Below, one piece after another: positions 48,431 to 61,356 of a stretch of 64,000 bases of DNA; position 1 is the first letter of the stretch; each line of letters starts with the position of its first letter. The notes under the pieces are model-generated. The model did no database searches. It saw nothing but the letters and a program-made list of their open reading frames with translations, and was not told the origin of the DNA. The translations under genes and the position numbers were made by a program. Source of the DNA: Cochliopodium minus (taxonomy: Eukaryota; Discosea; Himatismenida; Cochliopodiidae); assembly GCA_024220525.1 (NCBI GenBank), contig JAMYWO010000029.1:43579-107578 (forward strand). The letters are read 5' to 3'.

Positions 48431-49902
48431 ATGTTGTTGAGAAAGATATTTTTGATGATTCTATTCATTTGTTTCATAAATTCTAAAGTTATCAGCAGAT
48501 ATGTTTATGATTATGCCAATTTAACAGAAATCACAAGAGTGAATTATGATGAGGTGGTAGAAAGTGAAGATCATGATACATTCTTGATGATTTACACTCA
48601 TGAGTAAAAAAATTTTGTTAAACACAATATAAATTTAATTATTTCAATTAAAATTTCATTTCAGTTGTTCTTATTGTGAAAATATAATGCCAGTAAAATA
48701 ATTTCCAAAAATTTAACTAATCACTTTTAATAATACATTGAAATTAAATATTAAATTCGAAATTAGGAAGTTTTAAAATTGGCAGCTTTATCAAAAAATG
48801 ATCCAAAGTTGGTGGTGGCAAGAGTATACCAAGAAATCTTTTCCCACACAATTAAAATACCGATTATGTCGTACCCCACCTTCCTCTTCATCCATGGAAC
48901 GAAATTCAAAAGGTACTCTAAAAATACAGCAAATATAAAAGAATTTTTAGAGTGGATCAAAGTATCGAGAGAAGAATTTAAAAGTAAAGAGATGGTAGTG
49001 ATAACTAAAGAAAAGATAATCTACAAAACAAACAATCTTGAAAATGTCAATGATAAATTTATTGGACACAAGAATAAACATCTAAAATTTCAACGTTGGT
49101 CCAATACAAACTCCATTACTAACAATAATGGGGTAATTATTGCTTCACATCCTTATGGAAGCAATTGTGAGGAGATGAGACTGAAGAAAATGGGAAATTT
49201 GTTGGACGATTTTCTTGAAAGAAACTTCACTGTGTGGTGTTTTGATTGGAGATGCGTTTCCAAAAACAACAATGACTCTTGTTCTCTTCCTACTATTCAA
49301 AAAGACTTTAAACTATTTGTAGAACATGTAGAAAAGAGGGAGAATTCTTCTCACCTTATTTTCTTTGGTTATGATTTCAGTAGCATGGTCATTTTGGATT
49401 ATTGTTCTAAAGTTTCGACTGGATCGGTTCTCCCAAATCAAGTCATTTTGTTTTCTCCTTTATTCTTTATTCAGACCAATTTTGTTACGTAAAATTTTTT
49501 TAAAAAATTTAAATAAATCCTAAATAATTATAAATTAACATAATTTTTTCTTTCTCTTTAATGATTTTTTAAAGGCAATTTGCTCATTATTTTGGAGGTT
49601 TTTTGCCTGATTGGAAGCACTCTTTTAAATTAACAAAATCCTTGAAAGAAAAAGAAATCACATTTTCTTTTCTAAACGAAATAGTTGAACTTCAATTATC
49701 TACTCTTAAAAAAGCATCAAATTTCAATTACCCATTATTGTTATTTCAAGATGAAGATGTTTCTCCCCAGAATAACTTCTTGATTGATTTTTATGTGAGA
49801 GAAATCACTTCTAAATTCCAACAGTTGAGGGAATATCAAGACACAAAAGAAGATTGGAAAATTATTTCAAATGAAATACACAATTTTATTGGTTTGAAAT
49901 AA
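48431..49902 (+). CDS. Secreted thioredoxin-like domain fused to an alpha/beta-hydrolase-like domain
   Basis: Starts with a signal peptide (MLLRKIFLMILFICFINSKV). The first ~125 residues resemble a thioredoxin/PDI fold with a CSYC active site split by introns (THDCSYCENIMP), then PKLVVARVYQEIF and the cis-Pro segment IMSYPTFLFIHG. After KSKEMVVITKEKIIYK a second domain follows the monoglyceride-lipase/S33 pattern: GVIIASHPYGSNCEEMR, LLDDFLERNFTVWCFDWRC, KDFKLFVEHVEKRENSSHLI, FFGYDFSSMVILDYCSKV, VLPNQVILFSPLFF and NYPLLLFQDEDVSPQN. The nucleophile elbow reads GYDFS, with Asp where Ser is expected. I see no clear catalytic His after the acid, so the domain may be inactive. There is no ER retention signal. 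The fusion is supported by a continuous exon from 48767. Confidence 0.78.
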
Positions 49903-50069
49903 AATTTATTTATTTATTTTGAATTTATTTCTTGTTTTATTAAAATATAATAATTATATTTTTACATAATATTTTCATAAATTCTAATATACAAGATCCT
50001 ATTTTTTGGCTGGAAAGAATTAAAAATTAATAAAAAAAATCAAATATTGTATTTCAAATAAGAATAAAA

Positions 50070-50926
50070 ATGCAACCAGAAAGAAAGTTTATGTTCAATG
50101 TGAATACTAAAAGGAAATTAGATTTGAGCGATGATAATGCCACCAATCTATCTACTCCAAAGATCAACAGGACAACATCCACAAGTGTATCTTACAACAA
50201 CATGAATGCAATCCAAAATCAGCCATTTAAAATGCCTCCAAGAAAGGATATCCAAGATAAAAGTGTACCAAAAAAAATTTCTGTAACCAAAGAGAAGGAT
50301 GTCAAGTTCTTTGTCCAAAAAACCCTTTCCAAAGATCCATCCACCAACAAATTGACATTATCTGATGAAAAACCAAAACTCTCTCCAATGATTGATCTTG
50401 ATCATACATTACTCACGTAGAAAAAAAGAAAAGAAAAAAATTTAAAATTTAAATTTATACATATTTTTATTTTTATTATTTATTTAGTTTGGACATTTCT
50501 TGCTTCTCGGAAATAAAAAAAGAAGAAAACAATTTTATTTACAGAGGAGAAAAAAAAGTGCATCTTGTGGAATTGTTCGCCAGAGTAAATAAAAAAAATA
50601 TATTTTTTTAAATTTATCTTTTTCATAAACAAAAGATATCAAGCAAAAAATATGATCTGGAAGAGAAAAAGGCAGATTTGGCTTTATCAGATCTCACTTG
50701 TGGTCACATGTTGAAAGCATTCTCTTGGGATCCTGTTATATCGGCAAACATTGAAGAAAAGTTTCAAAAGGGATCACTTGTCAGATTAATTGGATTGGTC
50801 ACTTGCGATGAATTTAAGTCCATTTGTTTGAACATCATGGCGATCTATCCCACAAGAAAAGAGATGGAGAGATCCATCATAGTGGAAAGATTGAAATCTA
50901 TCAGCAAGTTTAACTACAATAAATAA
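50070..50926 (+). CDS. Unrecognised protein, disordered N-terminus and compact C-terminal domain (possible OB fold)
   Basis: Three exons (50070 to about 50417, about 50489-50585 and about 50639-50926). The N-terminal ~115 residues are polar and basic (MQPERKFMFNVNTKRKLDLS, KMPPRKDIQDKSVPKK). The C-terminal ~120 residues look folded: VHLVELFARISSKKYDLEEK, LTCGHMLKAFSWDPVISANI, GSLVRLIGLVTCDEFKSICL, NIMAIYPTRKEMERSIIVE. The strand-rich SLVRLIGLV followed by ICLNIMAIYP recalls small OB-fold proteins of telomere or recombination complexes, but this is only a resemblance. Not assigned. Confidence 0.7.
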
Positions 50927-51059
50927 TTCCCATGAAAAAACCACAAAAAATAAAAAAACTTTGTTAACAAAATGTTTTAATAATTTAAATAAAAAAGACA
51001 TCAAAAAAAAACAAAAAATTTTATAATAAGAAAAAATGCTTTCCAAATATTTTTTCTTT

Positions 51060-52763
51060 CTATTTTTTGTGTTTTTTGTTTATGTGGTTCAACAACTCAA
51101 ATGAATCTTCGTCGTCTTCGTTAATAGAATCATCTCTTTCATCCATCATTTGGATCATATCGCCAGGAAAATATTCTAATGAAAAAATAAAAAATAAAAA
51201 AATAAAAATAAAAAAATTTTGGAAAAAGAAATTTTCAAATTAAAATAAAAAAAATGTTGAAAAATACCATTTACAAAATCTCCTCCGTTTGGGGCATGGG
51301 GAAAGTCCAAGAACTGATTGTTATTTAAATTATTGACGTTGTTGGGGTTGAACTGGAGTTGCGCCATGACGTGGTTGTTATTTATGTGGTTGTTGTAGTA
51401 TTGGGGCAAGTTAGGATGAGGCTGTTGTATTTGGTTGCCAGGCACTCCAAAAAAATCTATTAACTATTTAAATTAAAAAAATAAAAAATAAAAAAAATAA
51501 ATTATAAAATAAATTTGAATAAAAAAAAAATTAATTGAAAATAATGAGTAAATTAATGTTATTTTTACTTTTATAATTTCTGTTGTCAATACTTGTGTAG
51601 AGTCGTAATCTCTTTTTTTGTAGTTAGGAGCTTTTATTTTGTTTTCTCCAATATAATTGGGAAGGTATATAGAAGAAGACCTGATGTTTTCCAAAACGTG
51701 AGAAGGAAGCAAATCTGCAGGTGAAAGTCCCTAACACAAAAAATTGATTTATTTTAATTTAATTTTTAATTTATTTTCATATTTTTTATTTTATTTTTAT
51801 ATTTATTTTTTATTTTAAATATTTACTATTTACTATTTACAATATTTACTATTTATTTATTACTTATTTATTACTTATTTTTTACCTTTTTGTCTTTGAA
51901 ACAGTCAAGACAGTCTTTCTCCGCGTGTGTGACATGTTTTTGAAGGCTTTCATGAGATATAAGCAACTTCAAAAAATTTATTTCTTCATCGACATCCCTT
52001 CTCAAATGAATACTAAACAAAAGAAAAAAAGGTTTAAAAAATGTAAAAATAAATAAAAATAAATTAATTACCAGGCATGATGTAAAACAGTTCTACCTAT
52101 AAAAAATATTTTTAATAAATTATTTTAATTTTTAAAATTACTTTTAATAATTTATATGAATTATTATTAATTTTTTAAAATTTTTTTTACCATTTTTGTC
52201 TTTGAGAGAAAGATCGACATCCTTCCTCAAAGAAAGAATCAATTCCATTGTCTTTATCATCATAGGCGTTGTGTTGCAACAAAGTATTAGTGCTGACATG
52301 TAAAAAATAAAATTGATTTAAAAATAATAAATAATAAATAAATAAAAAATAAAAAATAAAAAATAAAAAATAATTTAAAAATAAAAAATAAAAAATAAAA
52401 AATAAAAAATAAAAAATAAAAAAAAAATAAAAATAATTTTAAATAATTTAAAATAAAAATCGAAATTGAATGGTTTATTTTGTTTTTTGTTTACGTGTGA
52501 CACCATTGATATTTTGTAGGTTGAGATCAACGTTATAAGTGCCCACCAAAGTTTTGAGGACGGAGTAAAAGGAAGGGCTGGTGTCGTGTGCAGAGTTAGT
52601 GATGTAGTAAAAGATCATGGTCTCCCCGAACTTGTTTTTCGCTTCCAAGTCGAATGGCATTTTGCATTCCTCCAGAAAAAAACTTAACACCTTCGGATGT
52701 ATTTTCGCAACTAAATAAAAAAGTGATTAAAAAAATTAAAAAAAAAAATAAAAAATAAAAAAT

Positions 52764-52800
<37 letters not shown>

Positions 52801-55800
52801 ATCGACAAAATCATTAAATAATATAGAATCTAGATTTTTAACAAAAAATAATTTGATGAAATAAAATATTAATTGGAAAATTATAAATTAATCTAAAATA
52901 AAATCAATAAAAAAATACAGAATCTAGATTTTGAATAAAATAAAAATAAAAATAAAAAATAGGATCGAGATATTGAATAAGTAAGAAATATTAAAAAATT
53001 CACAAAAAAAAAAAAAAAAATTATTGTTTTTTTACCCAAATGAAAACAATTGTTGTCGAAGGGATCGTTCAAGTTTGGATCGAATTTAAAAGGACTGTTT
53101 TCATAAGTTTGGAAGAGGAGGGAGAGAATTTCGAAGAAGAGGGGAGAAGGGTTGATTCCTTCTAGGTATGCCACTTCGTTTCCTCTTGGGTTCCCCTCTG
53201 ACACAAGTAGTTGTAAATGCTCGAAAATCAAATGCATTGCGCAATCTCCATCCCTTTTTCAATACAAATTAAATAATAAAATTGAAAAAATAATTTGAAA
53301 ATCAAATTTAACAAAAATAAATATATAGTTGAAAATAATTGAAATTAAAAAATAATAATAAATAAACAAAAAATAAATAAAAAAAAATATTAATAATAAA
53401 ATAAAAAATGAAAAAAAATAATTAAATAAAAAATAATTCATTTTAAAAAAATTTTAAAAAAATTTTAAAAATTTTTCATTTAAAAAATTAAATATCAAAT
53501 TTTTCAATAAAAAAAAAGTTACTTGTTTCTTTCATTTGGATTAACACCTGCTTTTAAAAAATCACGTACTAAGGATACAAAAAGTTTGGAAGAAGTGGTG
53601 GAAATTCTTTTCAAGCCCAAGTTGAGAACCATGGTGAATACGGGAAATCCGCTGGAAGATTGTTCGTTGACAGACACCCCTCTTTTAATCAACTCTGATG
53701 CTATCTCGCACATTTTCGAAAATTTGGAAGATTCTGAAACCATTTCCAAGAATGGAGGTCTTAATTTTGATATTCTAAAAAAAAATGTGAAATTTAGGTT
53801 TTTTGAATTAAATTATTATGTTTGTCATTATTTTTTAAATTAACATTACTTAAAATAATTTTTTTTTAAAGAAATTTTTTTTAAGATATTTTCTTTCTTG
53901 TTTAAAATTATTTTTAAGGAATTTTTTTTTATGTTAATTTTTAGATTTATTTTTTTTTTAAAATTATTTATTTTTTTTATTTGTTTTTTAAAATTTTATT
54001 TAATCGTTTAATTATTTTTTTTGTTTATTATTTATATCAAAAAACAATTACCTGTTATCAGGATAGAAGATGTGAAAGGGATAAGCGATTTTGTATTTAC
54101 CAGCAAACCCATTCAACTCCTTTTGCCAACAATACTCATCAGGAGGTCTATCCTTGAAAACTTGATCCCTGTGAGGCTTGTGGTAAGTCAAGATAGAGTG
54201 TACGAGGGGTGTTTGGCAAGAAGTGTCCGCCAATTCTATGTTAATACATGGTTCGTTTACCAAATGCATGAAAATTTCATAATTCAATTTATGAATGGAA
54301 ATGATCAGAGGTGTATGTCCCTAAATTTATTTTTAATTTTAATTTTAAAAGGTTTTTATTTAATTTTAATGTTTTTTTTTTAATGCTTTTTAATTTAATT
54401 TTAACTGAATTTTAAAGGTTTTTTCTAATGTTTTAATTTATTTTTTAAAAATTATAAATTACTTATAAAAAGTAAGCAAATTTCTTTTTACTATCAAATT
54501 CACTTTAAAAAATTTTTTACCTTCTTGTCAAATGAAGACAATATTTTTTCGTTGAGATCCACAATTTTGAGAAGATTGATGAAACCTTTCTCACAAAGTA
54601 TGTGAACGATGTTTCTGTTGTTGGAGTCTTGTATGGAGCAGTCCGCTCCAGAATTGATGAGAAGTTTGAAAATGTTTTCGTAAATAGAAATGGAATCTTC
54701 CTCACTATTTACTCCATTGTTCGCGTTAACTTGACGCAAGTGGTTTAAAACTATTAACCCATAATCTAAAGTTTTAAAAAAAATTGGAAATTTAAAATTA
54801 AAAATTATATTTTGATTTTTATTTAATAATAATTTGTTGAATTAAAAAAATTTTATGTTTCTTAATTAAAAAATTGAATTAATTGTTTAAAAAAATAATT
54901 TTTTTACTTTGATGTCTTTTTGATCTTTCATTTTTTAGAGTAGTGTCAAGCAAGGAGAGATAATAAAGCAAATAGTGGCAAGGAGTGTTCTTCTTTTTGT
55001 CAATGACATTGCAAGAAGCGCCATTCTCCACCAACAACCTGACAAGTTCCAACTTTCCTCTAATACAAGCGATATGCAAAGAAGAAACCTGGTTGATATC
55101 TCCGTCATTAATAAAAGATAAGAATTCTTCCTTTGATTTTTTTTTTTTGACATGATCTATCACCATTTCTATTGCTTGAAGGATGTATTTGAAGTTTTCA
55201 GAGCCAAAGTGAGGGCAGATGAAATTTGCTACTACGTTGGGTCTCACGTCGGCCCTTTCCATCGTGGATGCGACGAGATAGAAGAGGGGGCTTTGTCCTT
55301 CATTGTTTTTGATTGTGGGGTCTGCTCCTTTGTTCAACAAGCTCTGAATAAGCCATATGTAATTTTGTATTTCATTATTTCTTCATAAAAAACAAAATAA
55401 AAATTTTTATAAAAGAAAATATATTTAATTTAAAAAATTTAAACAAAACATGAAAATAAATTTGAATATCGATTCATTCTTTTTATTTTTTTTTACATAA
55501 ATCTTGCCAAGTAGAGACATGCATAATGTAATGCGGTGTTTCCAACCGGATCTTTGTCATTTATTGTCTTTGGGATGTAATTGTACTCCAAAATTTCATA
55601 AGTTTGAGGAAGACCGAATAAAATGGAGGTGTGGAGAGGAGTGAACTTGTTTTTTACAACTACACCTCCATTTCTCAAAGGAGAAAACGTTTTTACCAAA
55701 TAATCAAACAAACTACAAAATAAAAAATTAATTTTTAATTTTTAAATTTTTAAAATAGAATTTTTTTTGTCACATTTTTTTAAATAAATTTTATTTTGTT

Positions 55801-57842
55801 AATTAAGGGGAAAAAAAATAAATTATATTTACCCAACATCAAAATTTGGAACTGAAAAAGATTGATAAAATAAATCATACAAATGTTCTTCAGGTGGTTT
55901 AAATCCTACATCAAAAAATAATAATGAACAAAAAAAAAAAAAAAAATTGTAATTACCTAAACTAATTAATGTCTCAATGGAATGAATGGTATGTTTTCTT
56001 GTAACTGCCAAAGAAACTACAGAATATCCGTCATTAGATATCTCTGACAAATTGCATCCCAATGATATGAGTTTTTTTACAACAGAATATAACTTATCAG
56101 AAGAATTTAAAACTGCATAAAAGATGGAATTCCACCCATTTTCAGTTTTTAAATTTGGATTTGCTCCTAAATTATTTTTTGTAAAAAATTTGAGATATCA
56201 AAAATATTTAAAAAAAAAATTTTTTTCACCATTTTTCAATAAGAGAGACATCAAATTTTCATTGTGAAAATAGGAAGCAATCATAAAGGCTGTGATTCCA
56301 TGGAATAAAGAACCGGGACAGTTGACAGGAAAGTCTATGTCCGCACCATTCTTCAACAAAACTTTGATGGATTTCTTGTTTTGTTTGTGAGTGGCGATGT
56401 GGAGGGCAGAAAATCCGATGTAATTTCTTATGTTGTTTATATTTTGATGAGGGAGGTAAGCGACACAAGGGTTGGGGTAAAAGGGATGAAAAGGTTTTAT
56501 ACAAAGAGAAGACTCGATGATAGGTTTTGGAATGTCCTCTACGGAGATGTGTGTCTGTTGGTAAATTAGGTTTGCTAGTTGTTGTCCTCTGTTGGAGGCA
56601 GGATGCACCAAACAATTGACACCTACACCTAGAGATTTGATGATGGATTCTATGACAGGAGGAGGTCTCAAAGAAAAGATGGCCTGATGAAGCAAACTGA
56701 ACCCAGAGTTGGGGTTTCTCACATTGGGATTCGAAACATAGTGTTTGTTGGTTTCAATCATTTCCAAAACATTGTTGTTGTCCACCGTGTTATTTTGAAG
56801 CAACGAAAAAATATCTTTGGAAACTATTTTTAGAGAGGGATACGTCTTTTTTATGTAGACTTCGAATGCCATCGGATCGTGTCCGAACAACCCCACGTTC
56901 CTTTCGGGAAGAGAAAAGTAGAGCAAATGAAGGGAGGGAGGAAGTTTTATTTCAAAGCTGGAGGTCACTTGAAATTGGGAGCTAGATAGATCCAACACCT
57001 TCAAATTTTTGAGCACCTTCCAATCAGAAACCATGAAATGAGGATTGTTGTTCGATGAATTCAGAAGCAATACCTCTAGATTTTGGAATCCTATGAATAA
57101 TTCTGAGAATCCTAGTTTTTTAAAGATGTTTGAATAGATGTATGATGGAACATTAAGCAGATCACTGTTCCCCAAATTCAATACTTTTAATTTATCATTT
57201 TTCAAAGACGTTATTTGCTCGAATATTTCATGAATTTCATTGTGTTGGAAATTTTGCGGTGTGAATCTCAGTGGATTGTTTTGATTGGATACATTGAAAA
57301 AGCTCAACATTTCCACATTTTTGAAATTCTCCAATATCCAATGAAAATTCTCAATCACTGAACAATCGGTGAATGATAAATCCAAATATATTACTTTCTA
57401 TTTAATATGATGGGTGGGGTGTTTGATTAAATTTATATTTGAATTTAGGTTATTTTATTATGATAATAAATATTTTTACATGATTCAGCTTTGATAACAC
57501 TAACCATTCCAAAAATTTTCTTGTATTTTTATATGGGAGATGTTTGGGATAATCTGAATTTAATTCAATCCTCATCTCATATTCTTTGAATCTGAAATAT
57601 CTATACTATATAATAAAAAATTTGTGGATTTATTTAATTATGTTAAAACGGGGTGATATTTTGTCTGTTTTATATATTCATACTTTTTGGAGACTCAAAC
57701 TTTTCCATAGTGTTTCTGAATTTAATAGGATCGATTTTAAGGTTTTATCTACTTTGGTTAGGGTGATGATCTCATGCAGTTGCAAAAATTGGCATAAATA
57801 AGAAAATAATCTTTTGTTTTTCGAATAGAATTGTGGAAACAT
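51060..57842 (-). CDS. Large F-box, LRR and ankyrin-repeat protein
   Basis: Exons I can join at the 5' end: 57684-57842, 57480-57605 and about 56229-57397. The first carries a divergent F-box (KNKRLFSYLCQFLQLHEIIT, LLNSETLWKSLSLQK). The next two carry leucine-rich repeats (LVLSKLNHKVIYLDLSFTD, LKVLNLGNSDLLNVPSYIYS, LKVLDLSSSQFQVTSSFEI). From there to the end a dozen short exons encode ankyrin repeats: GFSALHIATHKQNKKSIKVL, DPVGNTALHYACLYLARFM, KGADPTIKNNEGQSPLFYLV, VSSLHIACIRGKLELVRLLV, DSNNRNIVHILCEKGFINLL. The C-terminus is Asn-rich (NPNNVNNLNNNQFLDF) then acidic, ending FELLNHINKKHKK at 51060. It is a likely SCF substrate adaptor. Exon edges inside the ankyrin part are approximate. A7-mer tracts fill introns near 52340-52430 and 52740-52800. 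Confidence 0.82.
52342..52432. repeat. A6T-type 7-mer tract in an ankyrin-gene intron
   Basis: Two blocks of AAAAAAT units separated by AATTTAAAA. A second, shorter tract of the same unit lies at 52749-52800 in the next intron upstream in the gene. Here the tracts are spanned without any N. Confidence 0.9.
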
Positions 57843-58104
57843 ATGATCTCTCAACCTTTTTTTTATAATTTTTATATAATTTCTCCAAAAAAATATAAAA
57901 GGAGGAATTATGAAGGAATTTATTATTGCAATAAGTTCCTACAATTAGGATATCAAACAATTTTGAGATTTTCTTTAATTTTTATGAAAATCTGTTCATC
58001 AAAAAAAAAAAAAAAATATAAATTTATAAAATATAAATTAATTAAATTTTAATAAAAACACAAAAATTAATTTCCTAAAACCTCTTAAACTTTTAGAAAA
58101 TCGA

Positions 58105-60922
58105 TCAATTGATCATATTGCCCGTAGACATGGTGCTTTTCCTAGTTAAATTGAAAGAGTCGGACTTATCATTGAAAGAAACAAGATGGCGGATCCAAGA
58201 ATCGAGATCCCTCTTAGTACCAGAGCCAGTGACAGTAAAAATGAGATAATTCTCCTTCGAATTATTCTTACTATTTCTTTGCCAAAGATAATCTTCAGCT
58301 TTTTGGTTAAATTCGATGTCACATTGATTGTAATCTTTATAAATAGCAAAGGACTTGTCATCTATTGACTTTATAGTACAATTTTTGACATGAAGAACAG
58401 CAACAGGAAGATTAACAATTTTCCTAGCACCAGAATGGATATACTTAAGTTCTGTAAGATCATTTCTCGTGTTATCAGAAGAATGAGGTGATATTGGGTT
58501 GAGAAGTTGAGACTTTTCTTTTTTGAGAGTGGGTTTTTGATCTTTTTCTTTCTCTTCTGCTTCGTCATCGATGTAGGGAGGATATTTCGACTCATAAAGG
58601 ACGCCCTGGCACAAAATGAACCATCTCTTTCTACTAAGAAGTTGGCCCTTTGATTTTTTGACAGTAAGGAATCCTTTCTTGACTGCATTTGGAAATAAAA
58701 CATCTTTGAATTTAAATTCGTCATAAATAATTCTGTTGTAAAGATCTGTCATCAACTCTACAGGAAAGTTTTTCCCGCCATTATAACCCTTATTGTTTTC
58801 TAGAAACTGATCCAAAGTCATTTTGTGCATCACTTGGTTAGAATGAGCATCAGTGTTCAACATAATGATACTAAAAGAAAGAGCATAAGCAGCAGTCCCA
58901 TTTTCTAATTCTTTGAAATCTTTATTTGCTTCAGTGAAAGCGTTTGCAAAATTCTGTACAACCCTATCTATTCTTTGTGCTTCTCCAGGTAGTTTCATAT
59001 GATTCAATAACCTCGATAGAGCGATATCTATGTCTAAATCTACAATATCAACCTGTGAAATATAGTTGAAGAGAATTTCTGTATTGTTTTGGGCAGTAAT
59101 ATAATCTGACACTTTCACTTCATCAAATTCTGATCTACATGTAAAAAGAAATTTTCCAATAGATTTGTTGTCATTTGGGATCACTTCTTTTTCAATATAG
59201 AATTCTATACCCTATTTAATTTTTATTAATAAAAGAATATTGGATGAAATAAGTATAAAAAAAATATAATTAGTGATGGAAGATATATTTTGTTTTAAAA
59301 AAAACAATACAGTTTCTGGTTTTTTGTTCATTCTTTCTTTTCCTTCAAAGAAGTGAGGGTTACTAGTATAATAAGAGATATTCTTTTGGTTGTTATTCAT
59401 ATTGTGAGACAAAACTTTTTTGGGGAAAAGATCTCCTTCAAGATTTTTGGGAATTTGCTTTTTGATTCTTTTTTTTTTTGAAAAAAAAAAAAAATATAAA
59501 TAAATTAATATAAATCATTCAAAATTAAAAATAAAATAAAATTTTATCTTTCTTTTACCCTAGATATCTGCTATTGACTGTATAATTCTGATTTTCAGAT
59601 TTCTCATCAAATCTTACACTTTGAGTTCTTCCCTTTTTATCCATTAGATGAGCAGGCAATTTCTTGATGATTTTTTTATCATCCTCAGCACTGAGGGAAT
59701 TGATGCTTTTACTTAATCTGATATCCTCTTCATTATTTTTATTGATTTTGGGAGATCCAGGAGGTGATGGTGTATCAATTTTATTGTTAGGAATGATATC
59801 AATTTTAGGAGATATCATTCCAATATGAATAGGATCACTGTTATATTTATTTTTGATATTATTTTCATGTGTTGGGTGAATATTAATTTTTTTTGGCGAA
59901 ACAGTTTCTTTAATATTTTCATTTGGTTTTTCTAAATCCTCTATAAATTTCTTTTCATTTTGTTTATGATTCTTCTGAATGTTGGAGCGTATTGAAATTA
60001 ATATGAATAATTTGGGTATAAATAATTATATTCAAGTATATTTTATGATAATAAGATGTATATATTGAATTTGATTATTTGAATGAATTTTTACAATCTC
60101 ATGATTAGAGGAGATATTATCATTCTCCTTGTTTTCTATGTTGAGTGCCTTTGCGAGATTCTTCTTGACATTCTCATCAGTGAGATAAGACAAGAAGATC
60201 ATGGCCTCTCCAGATGGCTTCTCACGATGTCTCTGAGCCTTCTTCTTGATCCTCTCACTGACAGGCTTTGGCTCATTGAAGGTGATCAAATCCAACATGG
60301 TTTCCTCAAATACAGCCATAGGCTCTGATCTGGAGAAGGGAGGTGGTGAATCAACCACATCAGATGTATACAAAATTCTGGATGTCGCTGATTTTTGTGG
60401 TTGGATAGGAGATGAAGATGTTGTCATAGGATTAGATGAAGATGTCAACGTATTTGGTTCTTCGAAAAATAATTGCATTATAGAGGATCTTTTCTTCGAT
60501 CCATTTTCCATCATTGTTTTCGATGTTAATTTCTTTGGTGGTTTATAATCGAAATTATGAGTAGATCCATTATTATTATTCATCCCATTTTCATTCTTCA
60601 CTTTCTTCTTCAATTTTTTTACCATAACTTTTTTTGATTGTTTCTTTTTTGGTTTTTTCACCTTTGTGGGCTTCATATTCGAATCTCCGATCTCCTCATT
60701 TTCATCTTCTTGGCTATCCTTTTCATTATCTTCCTTTATCACCTCCATCTTCTTGTTTTTGTTTGATGATTTGATTTTTTTCTTTCTCTCCCTATTATTC
60801 TTCAATACCTCCAATTCTTCTTCGAGATTGGAGATATCTGTATCCAAATTCTTTATCACTATTTTATGATTCTTATTATTAAATTCATCACTGCTGATTG
60901 TATCTTCCGAATTACTGTGCAT
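58105..60922 (-). CDS. Sec7-domain Arf guanine nucleotide exchange factor with PH domain
   Basis: At least five exons. The N-terminal ~400 residues are disordered and charged (EDNEKDSQEDENEEIGDSN, KKPKKKQSKKVMVKKLKKK, then PSPPGSPKINKNNEED). The Sec7 domain begins NKKPETGIEFYIEKEVIPND and continues with IGKFLFTCRSEFDEVKVSDY, ALSRLLNHMKLPGEAQRIDR (glutamic finger in LPGEAQ), AAYALSFSIIMLNTDAHSNQ and MTLDQFLENNKGYNGGK. A PH domain follows (AVKKGFLTVKKSKGQLLSRK, RWFILCQGVLYES, then RDLDSWIRHLVSF). Sec7-PH proteins of the cytohesin/EFA6/BRAG kind activate Arf GTPases at membranes bearing phosphoinositides. I placed the start at the ATG at 60922 (MHSNSEDTISSDEF); the frame is open upstream to 60961 without an ATG, so an upstream exon is possible. 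Confidence 0.9.
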
Positions 60923-61356
60923 TTTTATATCTTCTTGTTTGGAAACTTTAATTCCCTTCAAATTAAATAATAACCAAAATTTTTTTTATTTTTTATATTT
61001 TTTATTCAAAAATAAAATAAAAATTTTCAAAATATAATTCCAAAAAACCTCAACGAAAAAATTAAGAACTAAAAGCAAAATAAAAAAAGAAATGAAGATT
61101 TATAAAGATTTATTTAATAGGAGTGAATTTTAATTATTTTTCTTTGTAAAGTTAATTATTTCAATTTTGATTTTTTATATTCCTTTTAAAATTATTGGAA
61201 AATCAAAAATGAACTGGATATGTATTCATTCTTCGAACTTCTAAATTTGAAAATTGATTTAAATAGGGAATTCAAAATTTTTTTGAGTGATATAAATAAA
61301 AAAAAATAGACGGTATCCATATATCTCAAACACATCCAAATTATAAATTTTTTTAG
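60923..61356. other. Divergent intergenic region, about 430 bp
   Basis: AT-rich promoter region between the Sec7 gene (minus) and the LRR gene (plus). It may hide a short 5' exon of the Sec7 gene. Nothing else is recognisable. Confidence 0.5.

Noticed and set aside
57586-58000. Plus-strand frames resembling an F-box (LSTLVRVMISCSCKNWHK and ELWKHMISQ)
   Set aside because: They overlap antisense the minus-strand exons 57480-57842, which join in phase to a long LRR exon. The plus-strand pieces lack a matching splice donor and lead nowhere.
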